Below are positions 49,771 to 59,700 of a stretch of 64,000 bases of DNA, one piece after another. The position numbers and the translations under genes are program-made. The first letter of the stretch is position 1, and every line of letters begins with the position of its first letter. Under the pieces are notes generated by a model, which saw only the letters and a list, made by a program, of their open reading frames with translations, did not search any database and was not told the origin of the DNA. This stretch comes from Paenibacillus cymbidii (lineage in GTDB: Bacteria; Bacillota; Bacilli; Paenibacillales; NBRC-103111): positions 248,001 through 312,000 of the forward strand of contig NZ_SHLX01000006.1 in assembly GCF_004764705.1 (NCBI RefSeq), written 5' to 3'.

Positions 49771-51360
49771 ATGGTCAAGGGAATCTACAAATCATTGTAT
49801 GTACTGCTCGCGCTTTTCCTGGGGCTGTTTGTGGCTTCCTCCTTTTTTGTGAGGGCGAAATATCTGTACGCGGTTTATGGGGACACACCGGTATTGGAGA
49901 AGCAGCAGCCGCTGCTGTTCCTCATTGTCGCCGCCGTCGTGCTGCTGCTGGGACTCGGACTGTATCGTTTGAGTTTCTGGCTGGACAACTATCCGAAGCG
50001 GATCGTCATCCCGGTTGTGTTGCTTGTTTCCTTCGCCCTGCAAACGGCGATTCTTTTTCTTTTCCCGAGGCTGCCTACGGATGATTCCCAGACAGTGCTT
50101 TCCCTGGCGCAGAACATGCTTTACCGGGGAGATTATTCAAGCTTTGCGACCTCGGGCTACCTGCATATGTTTCCGTTTAACTTCTCCATCGTGTTGTACT
50201 TGAAAACATTGCTGTCCTTGTTCCCGGATAACTATCTGATAATCAAATGCTTCAACATTGGCTTCACCCTGCTGACGACGCTGACGGTCTATTTGCTGTA
50301 CAAGGAGCTGAATCCCTGGTCGCAGACCCATGATTACGGCGTGCTGGTACTGGCGGCAACCTATGCTCCCGCGCTGTTCATGAACAATTTTATTTATAAC
50401 GATGTCATTGCCACCGCCTTATTGACCTCTGCCTTGTACTTCGCCGTCCGGTTCATGAAGGAGCTTTCCCTGAAGCATATGCTTGGTGCCGCGGTGCTTC
50501 TGGCCGCAGGGAATTACTTTCGGAGCATCGGGGCCATATTTCTGCTGGCGATCGCCATCGGCATTCTGCTGCAAATCCGGCGAATCGGCGTGAAAAAATC
50601 AGTGCTTGCCCTGGGCATGACCGTGGTGCTGTTTATGGTTCCGGGCTGGGCGCAGAACCTCCTGCTCCAGGCAACGGGCAAAGTCGAGGGCTCGGTAACC
50701 GCCAATTCCGCCCCGGTCTACATGTGGCTGAACATGGGCATCAACGTGAAAACGTTCGGCTTCTGGGACAATCGTCAGAGCTACACCATCTATCAGCGCC
50801 AGGCAGGATACGATAAGAAGAAAAGCGAGGCGTTGTTCAAGAACGAGATCGGCCGCAAATGGTCGGAAGCGGATGCAGGCGATCTGATCAACATGTATTA
50901 CAAAAAACTGGTCTGGATGTGGACCGAGGGCACCTATCAGGTGGAACGTTATGGCGTCGGCAATGGCTCCTCCACATTTGGCAGGGGGTTCGGCGCCGTC
51001 GGGGACCGCTACAGCTATACTACATCTGCAACAGAATGGTTCAAGGGGAGTTCTTCCGCCCGTGTTGGTCTGATCTGGATACTTTATGCGATGAATATGG
51101 TGATGTACGGCTTCATGCTGGTTCGGTTGATCGGCGGGATCCGGGCCGGCCGCTTCGCGGAAACCCCGTTGGTGCTGGTGATGTTGGGCTTTATCGGGTT
51201 CTATCTGCTATGGGAAATCAAATCCCGCTATCTGTTCCCCGTTTATCCGCTGGTGCTGGCCATGTCCTGGATGGGGTTCAAAGACGCGTACGCCGCTATA
51301 TTCCCGAACAAGGAGAAACGAAACGAATGCCAAACAACCGAACCTGTGCAATTCGGCTGA
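49771..51360 (+). CDS. GT39/ArnT-like membrane glycosyltransferase
   Basis: The 529-residue polytopic protein has about eleven hydrophobic helices. The first outer loop has the paired acid motif of GT-C enzymes (RLPTDDSQTVLSLAQNMLYRGDY, about residue 108). It would transfer a sugar from a lipid-linked donor on the outer face of the membrane. AAAGGGGGA lies ten bases before ATG. Its end overlaps the following lipoprotein gene by 34 bases. Confidence 0.85.
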   Translation: MVKGIYKSLYVLLALFLGLFVASSFFVRAKYLYAVYGDTPVLEKQQPLLFLIVAAVVLLLGLGLYRLSFWLDNYPKRIVIPVVLLVSFALQTAILFLFPRLPTDDSQTVLSLAQNMLYRGDYSSFATSGYLHMFPFNFSIVLYLKTLLSLFPDNYLIIKCFNIGFTLLTTLTVYLLYKELNPWSQTHDYGVLVLAATYAPALFMNNFIYNDVIATALLTSALYFAVRFMKELSLKHMLGAAVLLAAGNYFRSIGAIFLLAIAIGILLQIRRIGVKKSVLALGMTVVLFMVPGWAQNLLLQATGKVEGSVTANSAPVYMWLNMGINVKTFGFWDNRQSYTIYQRQAGYDKKKSEALFKNEIGRKWSEADAGDLINMYYKKLVWMWTEGTYQVERYGVGNGSSTFGRGFGAVGDRYSYTTSATEWFKGSSSARVGLIWILYAMNMVMYGFMLVRLIGGIRAGRFAETPLVLVMLGFIGFYLLWEIKSRYLFPVYPLVLAMSWMGFKDAYAAIFPNKEKRNECQTTEPVQFG

Positions 51361-51563
51361 CGGTGTTGCTTGCCTGCACCCTGACGATGGCCTCCTGCGA
51401 CGCCATCACCGCTCAGACCATTCCCGACAACGGCTCCGTTTCCCGAACGAATGGAGGGCCTGCCTTGGGCGGCGGTCAGGGTGGCAGCCGGCAAAACTTG
51501 AACGACAACCCAACCAGACAGAACAACCGAACCGGACAGACGGAGCCAAACGGGAACCGTTAA
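51327..51563 (+). CDS. Small lipoprotein, 78 residues
   Basis: The gene overlaps the end of the GT39 gene in another frame. RBS AAGGAG precedes ATG at 51327. A hydrophobic signal ends in lipobox LTMASC, then a polar tail rich in Asn, Gly, Gln and Thr. No family was recognised. Overlap and orientation suggest co-expression with the GT39 gene and perhaps with cotH downstream; the tail could be a glycan acceptor. Confidence 0.7.
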   Translation: MPNNRTCAIRLTVLLACTLTMASCDAITAQTIPDNGSVSRTNGGPALGGGQGGSRQNLNDNPTRQNNRTGQTEPNGNR

Positions 51564-51667
51564 TTAACATAAGCGATTTAAGTTACGTTTAAGGTTGAGC
51601 TTCTAAGATACGGTCAAAGAGATACTCAAAGTCCCGACGGCGTTGGAAACATAAGGAGATGATAATC

Positions 51668-53404
51668 ATGAATAAATCGAAAATGGTTAAACGGTTGAAC
51701 GTACTTCTATTATGTGCAATTTTGCTGACGGGATGTACATCGGGAACAACGGGAAACGAAGCAGCATCGGCAACGATTGAAACGCAATCCTCCGAGCTCG
51801 GATACGTGAAAGAAATGGATAAACAACAGATTATGACGGTGTCGATTGATGCGGACCAGGGTGAATGGGAGAAGATGCTGGATAATGCGGAGGAAGAAGA
51901 GTATATCCCGGCTGACATTACGATCAATGGCACTACGATAAAAAATGTAGGCATCCGACCCAAAGGCAATTCCAGCTTGAAGCAAGTCTCGAACGACGAC
52001 ACGACCGATCGCTTCAGCTTCAAAATCAAATTTGATGAATATGTGGATGATCAAACCTGGATGGGACTCGATAAGCTCGTTGTCAACAATATGATTTCGG
52101 ATAGCAGCTACATGAAGGAGTATTTGAGCTACGACATCATGAGTTATATCGGGGTAGATGCCCCGCTGTTCGCTTTTGCGAATATGACGGTGAACGGGGA
52201 GGCCTGGGGATTTTATTTGGCGGTCGAGGATATTGACAGCGGGTACCTCGACCGGACGAAGGATGGAGAAGGCGAACTCTATAAGCCGAATAACGACGAC
52301 AAAGGAATGGGCGGTGCGATGGGCATGGGTAACCCTGGCGCCGGTGGAAAGCCGGAAGGAAAGCAGCCAGTTCCCAATGCGAATGAAGCAGGGACGCAAC
52401 CCGGCGGCAAAGAAGCAGGTCCGTTCGGCGGAGGTGGTGCTGGCCGCGGGATGAACGGAGCCGATAACGGCGTTTCGTTGATCTACACCGATGATCAATT
52501 AAGCAGTTATTCCGCCATCTTCGACAATGCCGAAACGAAAACGACGGAAGAGGATAACAATCGGGTCGTCACGGCATTGAAACATTTGAACGAGGGAACG
52601 GATTTGAGCCAATATGTGGATGTCGACGCTGTTCTGAAATATTTTGCCGCGCACACGGTGGTCGTGAACATGGACAGTTATACGTCCAATATGGGGCATA
52701 ACTATTACCTCTACGAGAATAACGGTCAGATCAGCATGCTGCCTTGGGATTATAATATGTCATTCGGCGGATTTCAATCCGGCAATGCGTCCGACGTCGT
52801 GAATCTTGCGATCGATACACCTTTGTCTGGCGTCTCGCTTGAAGATCGGTCGATATTGGGCAAACTCCTGGAAGTTCCGGAATACAAGGAAAAGTACCAC
52901 TCCTATTTGCAAGAAATCGTAGACGGATATTTCGCGAACGGCAAATTCGAGCAAAAAGTAGAGAGTCTGGATCAGTTGATCGCGGAATATGTGAAAAACG
53001 ATCCTAGCGCTTTCAACACTTACGAAGAGTATCAGACCGCTGTCACAGAATTGACCAAACTGGGAACACTGAGAGCCGAAAGCATTCAAGGTCAACTCAG
53101 CGGCGAAATCCCTTCCACGACAGAAGGTCAGCAGGCGGATGCAAGCCATCTCGTGGATGCCTCATCCGTGGATTTGTCGAAGCTCGGATCGAGTGGCCGC
53201 GGAAACGGCATGCCAGGAGGTAAGGGCTTCGGGGGCGGTTTCCCGTCAGGCAGGGATCAAGAAAAGCTGCAAAAAGCTTTTGACATCATTCGATCCGCCT
53301 CGAATGGCGTCTTGACCGATGAACAAAAAGCGCAATTGCACGAATTGGAACTATCCGACGAACAAATCAATCAAATGCTCACCATGTCTCCTCGCCAGCA
53401 ATAG
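51668..53404 (+). CDS. CotH-family secreted kinase lipoprotein
   Basis: The 578-residue product has a lipoprotein signal (LLCAILLTGC) and a CotH kinase domain. Marks are VGIRPKGNSSL (about residue 95), 'LDKLVVNNMISDSSYMKEYLSYDI', 'WGFYLAVEDIDSGYL' and the catalytic LPWDYNMSFGGF. CotH proteins phosphorylate secreted or spore-coat proteins with ATP. A Gly/Pro/Asn-rich linker (about residues 215-265) interrupts the domain. ATG at 51668 follows AAGGAGATG. The gene is 104 bases after the small lipoprotein and has its own terminator. Confidence 0.92.
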   Translation: MNKSKMVKRLNVLLLCAILLTGCTSGTTGNEAASATIETQSSELGYVKEMDKQQIMTVSIDADQGEWEKMLDNAEEEEYIPADITINGTTIKNVGIRPKGNSSLKQVSNDDTTDRFSFKIKFDEYVDDQTWMGLDKLVVNNMISDSSYMKEYLSYDIMSYIGVDAPLFAFANMTVNGEAWGFYLAVEDIDSGYLDRTKDGEGELYKPNNDDKGMGGAMGMGNPGAGGKPEGKQPVPNANEAGTQPGGKEAGPFGGGGAGRGMNGADNGVSLIYTDDQLSSYSAIFDNAETKTTEEDNNRVVTALKHLNEGTDLSQYVDVDAVLKYFAAHTVVVNMDSYTSNMGHNYYLYENNGQISMLPWDYNMSFGGFQSGNASDVVNLAIDTPLSGVSLEDRSILGKLLEVPEYKEKYHSYLQEIVDGYFANGKFEQKVESLDQLIAEYVKNDPSAFNTYEEYQTAVTELTKLGTLRAESIQGQLSGEIPSTTEGQQADASHLVDASSVDLSKLGSSGRGNGMPGGKGFGGGFPSGRDQEKLQKAFDIIRSASNGVLTDEQKAQLHELELSDEQINQMLTMSPRQQ

Positions 53405-53420
53405 GGGAAAGAATAATACA

Positions 53421-53451
53421 AGGGCGTCCGTTGGGACGCCCTATATTTTTT
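53421..53451 (+). terminator. Terminator of the cotH gene
   Basis: AGGGCGTCC-GTTG-GGACGCCCT (9-bp perfect stem) followed by ATATTTTTT lies 17 bases after the stop codon. Confidence 0.9.
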
Positions 53452-53561
53452 GCCTTGCCAAAATGATAATATACCGCACCACGAACGCCGCACAGTATGA
53501 TATAAACGCTGTAGCGGTATCGCCTATAACTCAAAGCGGTGCTGCGGCGATTTTTGAGCGC

Positions 53562-53887
53562 TAAAAGGCAATTCAAACATATCTAAATCATTTTCAACAA
53601 TTTTCATTAAGATTCTTGGTGTTTTTTGCGCTCTTAGTGCTTCTTATGAGTAATTCACCATGACTAATGTTGTAACGCCAAAATTTAAAGTCTCTACTAT
53701 TAAAAGATAGTATCATAGTTACATCTTTCTCCTTTATTTTTTATTCAAATGGATTCGTAACTACATTTCCATTGTCAAACCATGTAATTCTATCCCATAC
53801 TTGAGGATTTGATTTTATTTGAAGTAATTCCAAATCTGTTGCCCCGCCTGCCCCCTTGCCGCCCTCGATACGGAAGCCCATGGACGG
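53562..53887 (-). pseudogene. Deleted copy of the RHS toxin tail and its immunity gene
   Basis: This stretch is nearly identical to 56403-56908 but lacks about 182 bases (counterpart 56450-56632). The minus strand therefore carries the last about 45 codons of the RHS toxin domain (GGATDLELLQIKSNPQVWDR, NPFE end) and a gutted immunity gene. It is a displaced toxin tip of the type left by RHS recombination. Confidence 0.85.
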
Positions 53888-54528
53888 ACTGCACGAAGCA
53901 TAAAACTACTCACCCCTGCGGTCAAATTGAAATTTGGACGGTTTTTGTCGTTCTGGCGCATGGTTGTGTACATGTGCCTATTCGTATTGGCATGATAGCG
54001 AGGTAATATTCATTGCACCGACTACAAATTGCAATACAATATGGACGGAAATCGGCGATTTTCGGCAAGAGCCTGCGAGTCAACGACTCCCTCACGTCCA
54101 AATGCAAAATCGATGATGGTTTGCGAATGGTGGTGGATCACAAATTCGGTTGAATAGAAAAGAAAGGAAATTCGCTAAAATTACAGGCTTGCTCAGGATA
54201 GGCTTGAAGATGCCAATCGTTACGTTGTTCTGCAAAATCTTATGACCAAGCTACGAAGCTCGCTACCGGGCTCCCCCCCTAAAGAAAGATGGTTATTGAT
54301 GATTGCAACGGCCCCTACTACTTGCTCCTCGTGTATCGCTTTCCGCCGTGCACACGCTATTCGGTTATTTTGCTACCGGGTGTGCCGTCGCGAACAAAAA
54401 GAAACCACAACGCGAGGGTTAGTCGCATTGTGGTTAATTGTGGAATTACTGAGGGCCTAATAATTCTATTACCTATTTAGAGGTCATTCGCCACAATATA
54501 AACTTCAGAATAGTTGTGGGCAAAGCCT
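53888..54528. other. Non-coding stretch in the RHS remnant region
   Basis: No supported gene. A terminator-like hairpin at 54402-54436 (AACCACAA ... TTGTGGTT, minus-strand or plus-strand use) matches the hairpin at 56259-56291 downstream of the functional immunity gene, which suggests this stretch is also a decayed duplicate of that downstream region. Confidence 0.5.
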
Positions 54529-54789
54529 CTATTCTAAATTATTTTCTGGCAATTCTTCTTCTAGCGGTTCTCTCACCATACTCTTGTATTGGGGCTTGCA
54601 AACACCGAATTGTTTGTAATTCTCTTTTGCTTGATTCAATGAAATATGGTTTGCCCCTATGTTTAAGTCAGGCTTAGCATGAGCCACAGCATCGAATTGC
54701 CAAAAACATACGTCACAAATATCTACTACCACTTCATCATTGCTTTCTATTGTGAAATTATTACAACAAGGACACTGTATTCTCTTCAT
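54529..54789 (-). CDS. CPCC-family cysteine-rich immunity-type protein
   Basis: The 86-residue protein starts MKRIQCPCCNNFTI and has a second Cys pair in VVDICDVCFWQFD, the zinc-ribbon pattern of the CPCC family. Members are common immunity proteins beside polymorphic toxins. RBS GAGGGGAAA precedes ATG. It lies 15 bases after the displaced toxin tip, so it is probably its immunity partner. It appears intact although the toxin tip is broken. Confidence 0.85.
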   Translation of the reverse strand: MKRIQCPCCNNFTIESNDEVVVDICDVCFWQFDAVAHAKPDLNIGANHISLNQAKENYKQFGVCKPQYKSMVREPLEEELPENNLE

Positions 54790-54804
54790 TTTTCGTTTCC
54801 CCTC

Positions 54805-55463
54805 TCACTTGGGAGCATATTGTTTAATTTGATCCGCCCAATATATTAACCCTTCTGTTGGTTTATAATAAGTTGATATACCACCATATTGGTTTATTAT
54901 CCCAAATTCATTAGTGGCCGTATCGTATCTAAAATATGTCCCTTCGTTTGAAACAAAAGATTGTGTTGTTGAAGTGGGGGACTTTTCAAGAAAATTTCTT
55001 GAACCATCTAGATATTCAGATTCAGTCGTATAACCAAAATCATCTTTATGGTCATTAAAATGTTTTGTCAAAGTGCTCTTACCATTGCCTCTTGTAAAAT
55101 CAGACGCGGCATTCCTTGTACCAGTGTAAGCTCTTCCAGCATAACTCATTCCCTCATACAAAGTAACGGCCACGCCTGATTCCGCAGCTTTAGCAGCCAT
55201 TTGCTTCTCAATAACACCAGGACCAATAGCCACTTCAATAAAATCTCTGCTTGGGCTAGCCAATAATCACTTGAAGAAGGATCAGCATAATAGGCCTCGA
55301 AAAATGGATCCGTAAATCCTAAAGTGTAGTAACCCAATGCCGATTCCCATGAAGAATTAACTGCTTTGAAATCGTTCCAACTATTTACTGCATTATGCTT
55401 GATCGCACTCCACGCATTTCCTACCCACTCCCAACTCTGGCCCGTCGGATCAGTATAGATCAA
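54805..55463 (-). pseudogene. Displaced RHS C-terminal toxin tip, frameshifted
   Basis: The 5' part reads YTDPTGQSWEWVGNAW, i.e. the end of an RHS core (D-P-T-G) and its linker, in one frame down to about 55225. The toxin domain continues in another frame (VAIGPGVIEKQMAAKAAESG ... LTKHFNDHKDDFGYTTESEYL ... NEFGIINQYGGISTYYKP). A single indel near 55225-55262 separates them. The toxin part has the His and basic residues of small RNase-type tips, but the exact family is not certain. No start codon context exists, so it can be expressed only after recombination with a full RHS gene. Confidence 0.75.
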
Positions 55464-55503
55464 TGGGGTGTTCTATTTTTAACGAAGTAAAAACTTCAGT
55501 CGT

Positions 55504-56157
55504 TTACGAAAGTAAGCCTACAAACCTGTAGTATATCTCAATGCGTTGCATACGCTTGCCATTAACCTTCTCAGCATCAAACACAACAACCTTGTCGATC
55601 AATTCCGTTAAGATCAGTTTCGTTAATTCCTTTACATCAGTGTATTGTCTTACTGCTTCCAAAAAGCGGATCGAGTTCTCACGCTTACTCTCGGCCTGTC
55701 CGAGTTGATCCTCCAGCAACTTGAACCGTTCCTTCATCTGAGCCTGTTCTTCTATGAAGTCTCGCGATAGTGATACATATTGCTCATCGGAAATCCGACC
55801 TAACGCATTGTCTTCATACAGCTTCCGTATAATGGTCTGTAGCTCAACATCTCTTTTTTCCAATTGCTCACGTTCCTTACTCGCTGCTTTCCACTGTCTC
55901 TTTTGCTGACTCTAGTGCTGATCCGCCAGCATGTCCACAAATTCCTGCTCCTCCTCATTGGCCATGTGGGCATGGTGACGAATATCCAGCAATAAGAGTT
56001 CGTACATATCAACGTAGCTGATATAATGGAAGGAACAATACGCTTTACCTCTTGTCCTCGCCTGATTACAAACGAAGCTACCACGTCCGCCCTTGCCACC
56101 GGCGGTCTTGCTGCTGCCATCACGCCATATCGAGTATGTCAACACTGTTTGCCACAT
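55504..56157 (-). pseudogene. Large serine recombinase, C-terminal remnant with in-frame TAG
   Basis: The reading frame encodes the zinc-ribbon part (FVCNQARTRGKAYCSFHYISY) and coiled-coil C-terminal domain of a large serine recombinase. An in-frame TAG at 55912-55914 splits it, with coding sequence continuing in the same frame on both sides. The catalytic N-terminal domain is missing. It sits between two RHS cassettes and may be the remnant of an element once inserted there. Confidence 0.8.
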
Positions 56158-56258
56158 TAAATTTGGCTTGTATTACGTTTGTAAAAATCGCTATTTACAA
56201 TTTGTAGTACACTATGAAAGGGAATTTCGAATTTCGTGAGCCGCGGCGGAAAAAAGAA

Positions 56259-56291
56259 AACCACAATGCAAGGATTGTCGCATTGTGGCTA
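56259..56291 (-). terminator. Terminator after the RHS immunity gene
   Basis: AACCACAATGC ... GCATTGTGG forms a 9-10-bp stem about 105 bases after the immunity stop codon. A copy lies at 54402-54436. Confidence 0.5.
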
Positions 56292-56394
56292 TAATTAATT
56301 TTTAGACTGTTTTAAATTGATAGCATTGATGCGACTTCTAGTGGTCATGGATTTTAAAAAATGCCACTTCAATTGTTTTTGAGAATATCAAGAA

Positions 56395-56739
56395 TTACTC
56401 GTTAAAAGGCAATTCAAACATATCTAAATCATTTTCAACAATTTTCATTAAACTTGCAACTACCAAATAACGCTTGTCATTAGAAGACAGAATGGTGATA
56501 TTTTCAGTTCTTATAGGCTTGTAAATTTTTTCCATAACATATCGAACATCATCATCCTTTACCTCTTCAATTTTTAAATTAGATATATTTCGTGGTAATT
56601 CTACATAAGTTACATCAAAAAACATGATATCAATATTCTTGGTGTTCTTTGCGCTCTTAGTGCTTCTTATGAGTAATTCACCATGACTAATGTTGTAATG
56701 CCAAAATTTAAAGTCTCTACTATCAAAGGATCGTATCAT
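56395..56739 (-). CDS. Immunity protein candidate for the RHS toxin
   Basis: The 114-residue protein has no signal and no recognised family. It lies 24 bases after the RHS toxin stop codon on the same strand, the standard position of an immunity gene. GGAG lies 12 bases before ATG. A deleted copy of this gene follows the displaced toxin tail at 53562-53887, so toxin tail and this gene moved together. Confidence 0.75.
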   Translation of the reverse strand: MIRSFDSRDFKFWHYNISHGELLIRSTKSAKNTKNIDIMFFDVTYVELPRNISNLKIEEVKDDDVRYVMEKIYKPIRTENITILSSNDKRYLVVASLMKIVENDLDMFELPFNE

Positions 56740-56763
56740 AGTTACATCTTTCTCCTTTATTTT

Positions 56764-59700
56764 TTATTCAAATGGATTCGCAACTATACTTCCATTGTCA
56801 AACCATGTAATTCTATCCCATACTTGAGGATTTGATTTAATTTGAAGTAATTCCCAATCTGTTGCCCCGCCAGCCCCCCTTGCCGCCCTCGATACAGAAG
56901 CCCATGGACTGTCTACTCCAGTAAGATTAAATTCTATCTGTACATTTTGGTTGTACAGTCTTTCTAATACTGTTGATTTCCAATTTTCAGGGTCAGGGAA
57001 GTCCTTCCAAGTTTTAGCTCCTCGATTAACTGCAAAGTCATCCAGATAATCCGATAGACCTAATGCAAATTTTTCCGCATTCCCTATCCCCTCATACGTT
57101 GTAACACCCGTTGTCGCTCCCCTTGCCGCGGTTGACCAAGCACCATAAATTAGCAAAACTGTTCCTGCTGAATCAATCCAATGTTGTAGTGATAAAGGCT
57201 CTTCGGGATTGATAGCGCCATTTACCATATCAAACGTACCCATTGTGGCCCAGTTACCTACTGTATACCAGTTTGGGTCGTTGAGCATTTCATCTGCTCT
57301 TTCTTTCATACCATCATAAGTTGCTACTGCTAAGTCATCAATCCATAGATAGTACCATTTATGTCCAGTAGGATCCCACCTGGTAAGCGGATTGTTCCCC
57401 ACATACGTATAAAGATTCAACGTAAGCGGATTATCGATCTGCCCCTCATACGTATCCTCTGCAATAAATCTTCCGGTGCCGGGATTATACCAACGGGCGC
57501 GCAAATATTGTAAATTCGTCGTACTGTCCCACATTTCGCCGCTATAGCGGAACGGTTGGGCAACCGTTTCTTGAGTGGAGAGCGGATTTCCCCAAATATC
57601 GTAAGTATACTGGTTCAATCTCACGTTAGAGCTGCCGGTTGCGGCGCTGCGCAATTCCACAATATCGCCGTGAAGATTGCTTAAATAGTAAGCCTTCGTT
57701 CCTGCGGCATCCGCACGAGCGACCAGCCCGACTCCCCGGATATACCTTGCTTTCAGCGACACGCTCCTGTTCGGATTAACGATCCCCTCGGCAATGATTT
57801 GGCTGCCGTCATAGTAATATCGGATCGTTTCGTTACTCTCTTTGCGCTCGTACAACAAACCGTCGCCATTATACTTATAGCTTACACTTCTGCCATCTTG
57901 TTTGACTACGCCCGTCAACCGATTGAGACTGTCATAGCTGTATTGATTCAGCTCAAAGTTAGGCGTTTGCTCCGTTTGCAGCGTTTGTCGATTGCCGCGG
58001 CTATCGTATGCGTATTGCTCGGCATTCTGGGAATTTGTCTGAATGCGGTTCAACGCATCATAAGTATAAGAAAAAGATACGCCGTTATCCGAACGGGCAG
58101 TCATATTGCCAGTCCGATCATATCCGGCAGTAAATGTATTCAGAACGGTGCCGAGACTATTTTTCTGTTCTACTTTCGTCGTAAGCAAACCATCATACGT
58201 GTAATTACTCGTATTGCCATTCCCTTGTTTGATTTCGGCCAGCAGCCCGTTTAATTTGTATTTGTAGGCAGCTTCATTATTTGTCGGATCCTTGACGATC
58301 GTCAAGCGATCGGCCGAATCGTACGTGTAGTTGGTAATCTGGCCAAAAGGTCCCGTCATCCGCGTACGATTTCCGTTGGCGTCATACACGTATTGCAAAA
58401 ATTTACTGTCCGGATAGGTCACTTTGGTCAATTGTCCCATGCTATTGTAGTCATACAAGGTGGTTCCGGTGACATCGGTCATCGATTTCCGTCTTCCGGA
58501 TAGATCGTACGAATAAGCGACAGAATCGGTTCCGGTTACAGCGGTTAAAAAGTTGCGGCTATTGTACCCGTAGGTTTGCAATTGCCCTTTGCCGTCGATC
58601 GTTTTGGACAATTGGCCTACCGGATTGTAGAAGTAGGTTTCCGTCTCTCCCAATGGATTGATGCTTTGAATCAATCGTCCGAGTTCATCGTATTTCTTAA
58701 TCGACTTCTTGCCATCCGGATCCCGCAATTCAATCAACTGATTGGCCAAACTATAAGCATATTGTGTCGTACGCAACTCAGGATCGGTTACGGACACCAA
58801 ACGATTCAACACGTCGTACTGATAGGAAGTGGTTCGGTTATATACATCCGTTGAAGTTCGCTTGTTGCCTGCATAATCATACGTAAAGGTAATGCTTGAT
58901 CCATTCGGACGCAATTCTTCGTTTTTCGTCATTCTGCCGAGTTGATCGAAAGATTGTTTGATTTCATTCGATTCGGCATCCTTTGTGGTAACGGTATGGT
59001 TAATATCGTCATAAACAACCGTCGTTTTATTGCTCAGCGGCGCTGTCGCCGTCAGGACTCTGCCCCAAGCATCGTAAGTATAGGAAGTCATGTTCCCTTT
59101 GGCATTCTGTGAAGTTTTCACATTTCCGAAGGGATCGTAAACTATTTTTTCCTTATACTTATAGACATTGCTTTCGAATACCCCGGACTCCACTTTCCAG
59201 CCAATCGGATTGAATACCGTCTTCGTCTTAACTCCCGATTCATCGGTCATGGTTACTTCATTTGTCGTATCGTTATACGTCAGGGCTACGCTTGCGCCGT
59301 CATCATATGCCGCTTGTTTCACCCGATTCAATTGGTCATACGTATATTGAATATGGTGGCCCAGTCCGTCCTCATACCGGGTCATCAAGCCGGTGGACTT
59401 GTCGTACGCCGCGGTTTGCGATATCGTGCTCGTCTGGCCATCCGCATCCGTTACGGTAGACGAATGTCGCGTGACAAAAGCGCTGCCGTATGCCGGGGAA
59501 TACTCGTTGGTTGTTACGTTAACCCGGCTGTCATCTTTGATCGACAGGGTGATCGGATTGCCGAAACTATCATATGCGATATCGACTTGCGACATTAATT
59601 TGCCGACTTGATTCGTTTCCCTTACGATCATTTGTGTCAGGCTTGAGGAAGCATTGTAACTGAATCCGCTGTATTGCACTTGATTGTTGCTAATCGGCTT

